A stretch of 64,000 nucleotides of DNA. It comes from JAXMEQ01 sp046348225 (GTDB lineage: Bacteria > Pseudomonadota > Gammaproteobacteria > Burkholderiales > Burkholderiaceae_C). The position numbers and the translations under genes are program-made. Positions within the stretch are counted from its first letter, which is position 1, and each line of letters starts with the position of its first letter. The stretch is taken from positions 124,001 to 188,000 of the forward strand of contig JAXMEQ010000003.1 of NCBI GenBank assembly GCA_046348225.1, in the 5' to 3' direction. This document shows positions 15,809 to 23,416 of the stretch, in pieces. A model generated the notes under the pieces. It was not told where the DNA came from. It searched no databases and worked only from the letters and a program-made list of their open reading frames with translations.

Positions 15809-16569
15809 GGCCCTGCCTGCTCCTTCTGGCGGCGCTGCTAGCCGTGTTGCCCGCGGCAGCGCAGAAGGCACCGGACACGCGCCGGTCAGGCTACGAAGAC
15901 ATGCGCCCCTCGACGCAGGCGATGCAGCGCGATGACGCGCAAAACCCGGCCATGCTCTGGGTGGCGGACGGCGAGGCACTGTTCAGGCAGCCGCCGCTGC
16001 CCCAGAGCAAGGCCTGCATTGCATGCCACAGCGTCACGAGCCTGCGGGGCGTGGCCGCGCGATACCCTGCGTTCGATCCTCCGCTGGCCCGGCCCGTGAG
16101 CCTGTCGCACCGTATCAACCTGTGTCGGCAACGGCACCAGGCCATGGCCCCCTGGGACACCGAAAGCCAGCCGCTGCTGGCACTGGAAACCTATGTCGCG
16201 AACCAGTCGCGCGGCGAGCCCATCTCGCCGCCCGACGACCCGCGGCTCGAGCCGTTTCGACAGAGAGGTCAACAGTTGTTCATGCAGCGCATCGGTCAGC
16301 TGGGCCTGTCGTGCGCGCAGTGCCACGACCAGAGCGCCGGCCTGCGCCTGGGCGGCAGCACCATCCCCCAGGGTCACCCCACAGGCTACCCGGTCTACCG
16401 GCTGGAATGGCAAGGCGTCGGTTCGCTGGCCCGGCGCCTGCGCGGCTGCATGACCGGCGTGCGGGCCGAACCGCTGACAGCCCACAGCGTGGAGATGACG
16501 GAGCTTGAACTCTATCTCGCAGCCCGTGCCATGGGCATGCGCATGGAGACGCCGGGGGTGAGGCCCTGA
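15805..16569 (+). CDS. soxA: SoxA diheme cytochrome c
   Basis: Large subunit of SoxAX, 254 residues with signal peptide (to about residue 20). It is the diheme form: CIACH at residues 71-75 and CAQCH at 170-174. Cys107 (INLCRQRHQAM) fits a distal heme ligand, and Cys215 in RRLRGCMTGVRAE is the catalytic cysteine that carries the persulfide in characterised SoxA. Last gene of the iorAB-soxXYZA run; no soxB follows in the window, so the thiosulfohydrolase must be encoded elsewhere. The next gene, on the same strand 78 bases on, is an unrelated membrane protein; no clear terminator separates them. Confidence 0.92.
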   Translation: MRPCLLLLAALLAVLPAAAQKAPDTRRSGYEDMRPSTQAMQRDDAQNPAMLWVADGEALFRQPPLPQSKACIACHSVTSLRGVAARYPAFDPPLARPVSLSHRINLCRQRHQAMAPWDTESQPLLALETYVANQSRGEPISPPDDPRLEPFRQRGQQLFMQRIGQLGLSCAQCHDQSAGLRLGGSTIPQGHPTGYPVYRLEWQGVGSLARRLRGCMTGVRAEPLTAHSVEMTELELYLAARAMGMRMETPGVRP

Positions 16570-16647
16570 GTACACTCTTCCATCCAGAAGACCCAGCGCA
16601 GGCGACCCGCCTGACGTCGGCCCACGACGCCACCAAGGCACCACGAA

Positions 16648-18975
16648 ATGAAAAATGAACTGTTCAAGAATTGGGGCCTGCTGATTTCACTGCAGGCCTT
16701 GCTAGCCTTCCTGATTTTTCGCGAGTTTATTGTTGGCAACCTGTACTTCGCCTACTTGGATATCGCCGCCGACACCTACGCCCTGTTTACCTCGCACGCG
16801 ATTATGTTTGCGCGGCTTTTCAGCCGTGAAGGATGGCCGTCGTGGTCGTTCGACATCGGCCTCGGTGCCCCTCTGGGTTACCTGATGACCGACACCTTCG
16901 TGTTGCTCACTCAACTCGCAGGCCCAGAGCATGTCCTGTCGCTGCGGATCTGGGTCTATCTGCTGAAGATAGCCCTGGGCGGCGCGTTCTTTTTGCTCCT
17001 AGTACGGCCCTGGGTGAGGCAACGTGAAGCCGCGATCATTGCGGCGCTGGCGTACAGCTTCTGCGGCTACATGATTTCTAATGGTGAGTGGGATGGAGAG
17101 GCGAACGCGTATGTCATGTACCCCATGATGCTTTGGGGAATTGCCCACTACATGCGTACTGGTAATCAGTTTGTCGTTCCGCTCACCGTGGCGGCTGCAC
17201 TCTATTCCGGCCTGTTTTTCCTGAGCATCGGGGTGTCATTGGTACTGGCGTGCGCGGCATTCTGTGCGATGAGCGAAGCGCCCAAGGCCACACTCAAAAC
17301 CTGGGTCACTCGCATCGCGCCCATGGTCGTGGTTGGCTACCTGCTCGCGTCGCCATATGTGCTGCCGGCGGCATTCCAGTACCTGGATAGCCCACGTGTA
17401 TCCGGTCCCGGAGCGTTGATGTCAAAACTGGTGAATGAGGGCTTCGGTATCACCGATCTGCGCATGCTCGTAGCACAGCTGGGCGGATTCCTGCACAAGG
17501 ACGTCTTCGGATCCGGCGACAACTATGCCGGCTACATGAACTACGCCGAAGGCCCGGGTTTCTATGTTGGCACCCTCGCACTGATCGTGATTGCGCAGTT
17601 GTGGGGGGGCTCGGCGACCGACCGACGCGTTCTGGTGGTCGGTGTGGTTGCCATTGTGTTGTACGTCGTTTTCCCATTTTTCCGACTTTCAGCGTTTGGC
17701 TTCGCAGCACCGTATTTCCGGTCAACGGCAGTATGGGTCACGCTGGCACTGTCGCTGATGTCGCTTCGAGCGCTTGACCGCGTGCTGGTGGAGGGTGTCA
17801 ACCTTCGGCTGCTCGCGGTGGGCTGTGCCCTCGTGGCGGCCCTGCTAGGCGCGCTGCTCCTGCAGACGCTAATTCCGGTTTCCAGGTCTTACGCGATGCG
17901 AATCGCAGTGCTGGCCGCCGCAGGTGCCGCAGCGCTGGCACTGTCGCACACCCGCATCATTCCCGCTGGCCGGCTTGCGCAGGTGCTGCTGGCATTGGGC
18001 GCCATAGAAATTGTGCTGGTGGCTTGGCCGTCTTACCACGTCGGGCGGGCAATTGTGTCGCCCAAGGTTCAACCCTTCAACGACATTACGCCCGCAGCAC
18101 TGAAGGCCATCCGCGAGCGGGATGCCTCGGTTTTTCGCATAGAGAAGACCTACACCAGCGTCCACACGTCGGATGCAATGGCCCAAGGTTACATGGGTGT
18201 ACGGTCGTACTACTACCATGGTGCAGATATTGTGAAATTCCACGCCGGAATGGACCTGATGATCGACTATGGTGGTTGGCTCCCCATCAACTACACGAAC
18301 TGGTTGCCGGACCCCGGGCAGCGCTACATGCTGCACTCGGTCCTTGGCGTGAAGTACCTGATTACAAAGAAGCCCGTCCAGCTTCCAGGCTTTGAGTCCT
18401 TCGCAGCAGGCCCGGGGTTTGAGGTCTACAAGAACCAGTTGGCATTGCCGCTGGGTGTGGTGCACACCCGCCAGGTCACCCGGGCGGACATGGCCAGACT
18501 GTCAAGTCACTCGCTGGAGAAATCCCGCCGTATCAAGGATGCGGTATTGATGAATGCCGTTGTCGTGGACGAATTCATGCCCGACCGGGGCAAGCCGTTC
18601 GACATCAAGTCGCTGGAAAGCGCAGCACAACCCGACCATGACGCCTACGCGGCGCAGGCGAGGATGCTGCAGCAAACGGGTTTGCGGATAACGCGTTTTT
18701 CGAATCATCGGATTGAAGGCACGATCCACCCCACAGAAGCAGGGTTGCTGGTGTTTTCCATTCCCTTCTACAAAGGCTGGTCTCTGCGTATCGACGGCAA
18801 GCCTGTGGATGTGCAGCGTGTCAATTTCGGGATGCTGGGCGCGCCGGTCGCCGCCGGGCCTCATTCCGTCGAACTGACCTACAGCCTGCCAGGCCGGATG
18901 ACGGGGCTGGGGCTCGGCGCATTGGGTGTCTTGCTGCTCGCGCTGTGGGTCGGCTTTGGGCGACGCCCTCGCTGA
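16648..18975 (+). CDS. YfhO-family polytopic membrane protein
   Basis: Integral membrane protein of 775 residues. It resembles the YfhO/GT-C-like family: a first TM helix, a luminal loop rich in Trp and Gly (GWPSWSFDIGLGAPLGYL), a run of roughly ten to twelve TM segments to about residue 455, then a large extracytoplasmic domain and a C-terminal TM (GLGLGALGVLLLALWVGFG). The end region IHPTEAGLLVFSIPFYKGWSLRIDGKPV is characteristic. Family members are thought to transfer sugars or modify cell-surface polymers; no substrate can be given. Base composition looks less GC-rich than neighbouring genes, hinting at acquisition. Convergent with the RTX gene. Confidence 0.82.
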   Translation: MKNELFKNWGLLISLQALLAFLIFREFIVGNLYFAYLDIAADTYALFTSHAIMFARLFSREGWPSWSFDIGLGAPLGYLMTDTFVLLTQLAGPEHVLSLRIWVYLLKIALGGAFFLLLVRPWVRQREAAIIAALAYSFCGYMISNGEWDGEANAYVMYPMMLWGIAHYMRTGNQFVVPLTVAAALYSGLFFLSIGVSLVLACAAFCAMSEAPKATLKTWVTRIAPMVVVGYLLASPYVLPAAFQYLDSPRVSGPGALMSKLVNEGFGITDLRMLVAQLGGFLHKDVFGSGDNYAGYMNYAEGPGFYVGTLALIVIAQLWGGSATDRRVLVVGVVAIVLYVVFPFFRLSAFGFAAPYFRSTAVWVTLALSLMSLRALDRVLVEGVNLRLLAVGCALVAALLGALLLQTLIPVSRSYAMRIAVLAAAGAAALALSHTRIIPAGRLAQVLLALGAIEIVLVAWPSYHVGRAIVSPKVQPFNDITPAALKAIRERDASVFRIEKTYTSVHTSDAMAQGYMGVRSYYYHGADIVKFHAGMDLMIDYGGWLPINYTNWLPDPGQRYMLHSVLGVKYLITKKPVQLPGFESFAAGPGFEVYKNQLALPLGVVHTRQVTRADMARLSSHSLEKSRRIKDAVLMNAVVVDEFMPDRGKPFDIKSLESAAQPDHDAYAAQARMLQQTGLRITRFSNHRIEGTIHPTEAGLLVFSIPFYKGWSLRIDGKPVDVQRVNFGMLGAPVAAGPHSVELTYSLPGRMTGLGLGALGVLLLALWVGFGRRPR

Positions 18976-19035
18976 ACCCAGCGACGTTTCCCCTGAACTT
19001 CGGGGGTCCGGTTTCGCGGCGGACACCAGGCGTCG

Positions 19036-21567
19036 TTATACCCACACCCCCATCGCCACCGCCATCCCCTCGGTCACCCGCAACGAGCCACTGTCTGCCC
19101 CTTCCGTTCTGGTGTACTGGTCATAGCCTGCAGTGGCCGTTGCGCTCTTGACCCAGCCCGACTCGATCTGCAGCACATCCCCGGCATCCCCATCGATCTG
19201 GAGACTGTCACTTTCTGTCGAAATCGCCAACAAACTGCCCATCGTCAGCCGAAGGGTGGTGGCGCTGCTGTTGGTGAGGTCTATCGCTTCCAGCCCTGTG
19301 AACGTCTGGCCTGCGCGGCCTGCGAGGTCCAGCATGCCCAGTTCAGCTGCCACCCGCAGCGTGTCCACACCCATGCCACCCGACACATCTTCCTGGCCGG
19401 AATGGATTGTCAAGGCGTCGTTTCCGCCCAGTCCCCAGAGACTGTCCTGCCCGCCGCGGCCATCGATGACATTGCCTGCGTCATTGCCCTGAATCAGGTT
19501 GGCCAGCGCGTTGCCGTTGGCCACCACCTCGGTCTGGCCGATGAGGATCAGGATCTCGAAGTTGTCCTGAAGTGCATAGCTGATGTAGCTTTGCACGGTA
19601 TCCATGCCCTCGCCTTCGGCCTCCCAGACGTAGTCACCCGCGTCGTCCACGATCACGGTGTCATTGCCGATGCCGCCGAACATCTGGTCCTGCCCCAGTT
19701 CGCCATTCAGGAAGTCATTGCCCGCGCCCCCGGAGAGCTGATCGTTGCCCGCGCGGCCAAACAGGGTGTCATCTCCCGTGGTGCCGGTCATCACATCGTT
19801 GCCAGGCGTGCCCGTCTGTGTCGTCCCCGCAGGCACAGGCGGCACCGGGTCACCTGACACCACGCGCGCGTTGATGTCGGCGTTGTTCCACGCCGTGTCG
19901 GAGAACTGGATGGCATGAACAGGGTAGAGGTTGCCCGGCGCCGACGTGAAATAGTTCTCTACCGTGATGCGGTCATCCCCGTCGTTGCGGTCAATCACCA
20001 GATGGTCGCCCTGTCGCGTGAGCGTGACCTCACTCGAGGCAATCCCCACGGGCACAGCCCCCAGGGAACCCACCGCGTATGAGGTGACCAGTTCCAGGCT
20101 GGTGCGGTCTGCGCCACCCGACGTGGCCGCGCCGCGCACGATGTCCTGCCCGTCGCCCCGCTGGAAAATCAGGCGGTTCGCGCCTGCGCCGCCATCCAGC
20201 ACATCAGGCCCGGCGCCACCGTCCAGAAAGTCGTCGCCAATGTCCCCGAGCAGGGTGTCAGCGCCGGTGCCGCCCAGCAGGCGGTCACCGTCCCCGCCGC
20301 CGTTGAGCAGATCGTCACCGGCATCACCCGACAGGACATCGCGGCCCGCACCACCCAGCAGGTAGTCATTGCCGCCACCGCCAAAGATGCGGTCGGCACC
20401 GTCCTTGCCGTCGATGGTGTCGTTTCCGTCGGGACCCCGGAGCGTTTCATTGCCGTCGGTGCCGCGGATGAAACGGTCGCCGGTGCCCACAGGCCCCAGT
20501 GGCGCAGCGTCTAATTCAGCGGTGGTCCATACCGTGCCGTCGCTGAACACCGCCGTCGTCAACGGCCGCGCGGATGCGCTGAAGTAGTCCACCACCGACA
20601 GCTTGTTATCGGCAAATCCCACGATGTAGAAATTGAGGTCGTTGCCTTCGTGGCGGACCGCGACGTCAGCAGCGATGACGCCGTCCTCAAAGCGCAGCTG
20701 GTTGGCTTCACCAGCCGCGGCGGTCTCCAGCACCCGGTCTGATCGGGAACTGCGGCCAAACAGGTAGACATCATCACCCGCACCGCCCGCCAGCACGTCA
20801 TTGCCCGGAAAGTAGTCGCTGCCAAAGAGATCCGCCTCCTTGCCGGGCGGCAGCAGGTCGAAGCCGCCGTCCAGCACATCGTTTCCGGCACCACCGTACA
20901 GGGCGTCGTTGCCCAGCCCCCCGTCGAGCACATCCGCACCCGCCTGGCCGTACAGGATGTCGTCGCCGTTATCGCCATACAGCCGGTCATTGGCCAGTGA
21001 ATGGATCAGCTCCTTGCCTTCGCCTTGGTCACCCCAGATCACATCGTCGCCTGCGCCACCCCGAAGAAGATCTTCGCCGGTGTCGCTGGAGAAGGAATTG
21101 GACCCATTCAGGTAGGCAAAGTCACCCTGGATGTAGTCATGGCCCGCGCCGCCGAGCAGCGTGTCATTGCCCGTGTTGTTGCCGTAGATGCGGTTGTCCA
21201 GGGAGTTGCCAAACGCCGACAGGTTGTTGAACCGGCCGATCATGGTGAGGTTTTCAACGTTGGCGGCAAGGAAGTAGATTCCGGTGAAGCTGTCGTCGCG
21301 GAAGTAGATGCTGTCCGTGCCTTCGTCCACCTGCTCCGTGACCGTGTCGGTGCGGTCCACCTGGTAGCGGTCGTCCCCGGTCCCACCGAGCAGGCGGTCA
21401 TTGCCCGCTTCGCCGTACAGCCGGTCGTTGCCGGGGCCACCCAGCAATTCGTCATCACCACCACCACCGAAAATGATGTCATCGCCTTCCAGCGCGTCGA
21501 TGACGTCCGGCTGCGCGTCGCCTGTCAGGATGTCATCGCCGGCGGTGGCGTTGGGGGTATAGCTCAT
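19036..21567 (-). CDS. RTX-type calcium-binding repeat protein, probably type I secreted
   Basis: Protein of 843 residues, dominated by nonapeptide GGxGxDxLx repeats in at least four blocks (from about residue 20 to 110, 150-270, 365-465 and 590-660), which would form calcium-binding beta-rolls. No N-terminal signal peptide. The last 90 residues lack repeats and contain a Leu/Ser-rich stretch and a hydrophobic-acidic end (TEGMAVAMGVWV), as expected for an uncleaved type I secretion signal. No catalytic domain was recognised between the blocks, so an adhesin or S-layer-like role is more plausible than an enzyme. ATG at 21567 follows AAGGAAC; an upstream frame to 21687 has no ribosome-binding site. 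No transporter genes are adjacent. Confidence 0.88.
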   Translation of the reverse strand: MSYTPNATAGDDILTGDAQPDVIDALEGDDIIFGGGGDDELLGGPGNDRLYGEAGNDRLLGGTGDDRYQVDRTDTVTEQVDEGTDSIYFRDDSFTGIYFLAANVENLTMIGRFNNLSAFGNSLDNRIYGNNTGNDTLLGGAGHDYIQGDFAYLNGSNSFSSDTGEDLLRGGAGDDVIWGDQGEGKELIHSLANDRLYGDNGDDILYGQAGADVLDGGLGNDALYGGAGNDVLDGGFDLLPPGKEADLFGSDYFPGNDVLAGGAGDDVYLFGRSSRSDRVLETAAAGEANQLRFEDGVIAADVAVRHEGNDLNFYIVGFADNKLSVVDYFSASARPLTTAVFSDGTVWTTAELDAAPLGPVGTGDRFIRGTDGNETLRGPDGNDTIDGKDGADRIFGGGGNDYLLGGAGRDVLSGDAGDDLLNGGGDGDRLLGGTGADTLLGDIGDDFLDGGAGPDVLDGGAGANRLIFQRGDGQDIVRGAATSGGADRTSLELVTSYAVGSLGAVPVGIASSEVTLTRQGDHLVIDRNDGDDRITVENYFTSAPGNLYPVHAIQFSDTAWNNADINARVVSGDPVPPVPAGTTQTGTPGNDVMTGTTGDDTLFGRAGNDQLSGGAGNDFLNGELGQDQMFGGIGNDTVIVDDAGDYVWEAEGEGMDTVQSYISYALQDNFEILILIGQTEVVANGNALANLIQGNDAGNVIDGRGGQDSLWGLGGNDALTIHSGQEDVSGGMGVDTLRVAAELGMLDLAGRAGQTFTGLEAIDLTNSSATTLRLTMGSLLAISTESDSLQIDGDAGDVLQIESGWVKSATATAGYDQYTRTEGADSGSLRVTEGMAVAMGVWV

Positions 21568-21788
21568 GGGGTTCCTTGGGTTGGGAGAAACGATGCAAAA
21601 GTCAGTATGAGCATCACTCCCGGCGGAAACACCCTGGCGCGCCAGACATCTCGTAAGCGTCAGTGCACGGGCCGTTGGCTGACGCACGCGCGGCCCGGGT
21701 GCTGGCAGACCGCACGGCCACGGAGCCTTGTCCCCTATGATGCGACCGACACCGACAAGCCTTCAAGCGGACCCGCTGGCCCCATTCC

Positions 21789-22273
21789 ATGACGCACTTC
21801 TGGTTGATGAAATCCGAGCCCGATGAATGCTCGATTGACGATGCGCTGGCCGCGCCCGGCGCCACTGTGCCCTGGACGGGCGTTCGCAACTATCAGGCCC
21901 GCAATTTCATGCGCGATGCGATGCAGGTGGGCGACGGCGTGTGTTCTACCACTCGAGCTGCACCGAACCCGGCATCGCAGGCATTGCCCGTGTGGCCTCG
22001 GGCACGCGCCCTGACCCGACCCAGTTTGACCCGCATTCACCCTACTTTGATCCGGCCTCGCGGCCCGAGGCGCCGCGCTGGTTGCTGCTGGACGTGCAGG
22101 CGTTGCGCAAGACCCGCCTGCTGGGGCTGCCCGAACTGCGCGCCCACGCCGGGCTGGCGGACATGCGGCTGCTGCAGCGCGGCAACCGGCTTTCCGTGAT
22201 GCCGGTGGCGCCGGCCCACTGGCACCTGATCGTGGACCAGCTGCTGGCCCCCCTGTCGCCGCCCCCAAATTGA
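21789..22273 (+). pseudogene. EVE-domain protein gene with single-base frameshift
   Basis: The first frame encodes THFWLMKSEPDECSIDD and WTGVRNYQARNFMRD, the unmistakable start of an EVE/thymocyte-nuclear-protein-1-like domain (family binds modified bases in nucleic acid). After GDGV the frame changes: residues expected as LFYHSSCTEPGIAGIARV appear from 21941 in another frame, which then runs to the normal end at 22273 (PAHWHLIVDQLL). Restoring one base between 21941 and 21942 would rejoin them into a protein of about 160 residues. The rest is well preserved, so inactivation is very recent or the deletion is an assembly error. Confidence 0.85.
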
Positions 22274-22289
22274 GCGAGGTCAACCGGGG

Positions 22290-22859
22290 ATGCTTGACCT
22301 GCTGCGGCAACACCTGCTCTTGCGTCTGGGTGCCAACACAGACCAGCTTGACGAGGTACTGGGCCATTTCCGTCCCCTGCGCCTGCGAGCGGGCGAGCAG
22401 CTGCTGCGCCAGGGCGACATCTGCAGCCATGTCTATTTCATTGCCAAGGGGTGCCTGCAGGTCTATGTGTACGACTCCCGCTACAACGAGACCACACGCG
22501 ACATCGTCCTCGAAGACCACTGGTGTTCCGAGCTGATCAGCTTTGGCCAGCGGCTGCCGGCCACCGAAAACATCCGCGCGATCGAGGACGCCGACCTGCT
22601 GGCCATCAACCTGGCAGGCTTCCAGACGCTGCTCACTACCGTGCCTCCTTTCGCGCAGGTCTACCAGCAGATTCTGGAAGCGTCCCACGCCAGTGGCGTC
22701 GAACGCGTCAACGCGCTGGTCTCGCTGACCGCGCTGGAAAAAATCCGCTGGGTGTCCTTGCACCGCCCCGAGTTGCTCACGCGGGTGTCCAGCAAGCTGG
22801 TCGCCTCCTACCTGGGGATTTCGCAGGAAACCTACAGCCGCCTCAAGAGCAGGGTCTGA
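22290..22859 (+). CDS. Crp/Fnr-family transcriptional regulator
   Basis: Regulator of 189 residues with an N-terminal cyclic-nucleotide-binding-type beta-barrel (about 15-125; LRAGEQLLRQGDICSHVYFIAKGCLQVYV) and a C-terminal segment SSKLVASYLGISQETYSRLKSRV that corresponds to the HTH recognition helix region. The linker and wing are shorter than in Crp or FNR, as in the short Crp-like regulators of Bacteroidetes and proteobacteria. No FNR-type N-terminal Cys cluster is present. It starts 16 bases after the EVE gene and ends 36 bases before an FNR-like palindrome in front of the next gene, which makes that gene a candidate target. Confidence 0.82.
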   Translation: MLDLLRQHLLLRLGANTDQLDEVLGHFRPLRLRAGEQLLRQGDICSHVYFIAKGCLQVYVYDSRYNETTRDIVLEDHWCSELISFGQRLPATENIRAIEDADLLAINLAGFQTLLTTVPPFAQVYQQILEASHASGVERVNALVSLTALEKIRWVSLHRPELLTRVSSKLVASYLGISQETYSRLKSRV

Positions 22860-22895
22860 CACTTGTGCGGGTGGGTCATGCACCGCGGGCGTGCA

Positions 22896-22909
22896 TTGAC
22901 AAATGTCAT
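22896..22909. promoter_or_regulatory. FNR/Crp-like operator TTGAC-N4-GTCAT
   Basis: TTGAC AAAT GTCAT matches the symmetric TTGAC-N4-GTCAA pattern used by several Crp/Fnr-family proteins at nine of ten half-site positions. It lies between the Crp/Fnr-type gene and the small membrane protein gene, 58 bases upstream of the latter's ATG. Confidence 0.6.
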
Positions 22910-22967
22910 TGAAGCGACCGGGCCGGGTTCGCAGAATCGCGGCTCCTCCACCCCAGGGATCGCTCCC

Positions 22968-23396
22968 ATGAAACTCCTGTCACCCCCCTGGTTCTGGCTC
23001 ATAGCGGGGCTCGGCCTGGCCTGGAACCTGTTTGGCGTTGTGCAGTTCCTGTCTACCGCTGGCGCGTCAGTGGATGCCCTGGTCCGCGGCGGCATGACGC
23101 CAGCCCAAGCCGCCCTCTACGCCGGCCTGCCCGCCTGGATGAACATCGCGTTTGCGGTGGGTGTGTCCGGCGGTGTGCTCGGCAGCCTGCTGCTGTTGCT
23201 GCGCCGCCGGACCGCAGTAACGGTTTTTGCCGCTTCGCTCGGGGCCTATGTCGTGCTGTACATCGGCGACATCGCGCTCGGCGTGTTCGCGGCGTTCGGC
23301 CCGCCCCAGGTGGTGATCCTGACCATGGTGGTGCTGATCGCCGCCGCCCTGCTGTGGCTGGCGCTGCGCATGCACTGGCAGGGCGGCCTGCGCTAA
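22968..23396 (+). CDS. Small four-helix membrane protein of unknown function
   Basis: Protein of 142 residues with four predicted TM segments (about 7-27, 55-80, 85-105, 115-135), separated by the amphipathic loop DALVRGGMTPAQAALYAGLPAWMN. No enzymatic motif seen; overall layout resembles DoxX-like or DUF-type sugar-transport-like small membrane proteins but I do not assign it. ATG at 22968 follows AGGGA by about 7 bases. It lies directly behind a Crp/Fnr-type gene and an FNR-like box, so it may respond to redox or nitrosative signals. Convergent with lpdA. Confidence 0.75.
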   Translation: MKLLSPPWFWLIAGLGLAWNLFGVVQFLSTAGASVDALVRGGMTPAQAALYAGLPAWMNIAFAVGVSGGVLGSLLLLLRRRTAVTVFAASLGAYVVLYIGDIALGVFAAFGPPQVVILTMVVLIAAALLWLALRMHWQGGLR

Positions 23397-23416
23397 CGCG
23401 TAGACCCGCCCGCGGT

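Noticed and set aside
18976..19035. Bidirectional terminator between the YfhO-like and RTX genes
   Set aside because: Only a short CCCC/GGGG pairing is visible, without T-runs on either side.
19036..21567. Tandem DNA repeats in the RTX gene as a possible CRISPR array
   Set aside because: The periodicity is the 27-base coding period of nonapeptide repeats with variable sequence; no identical repeats with unique spacers.
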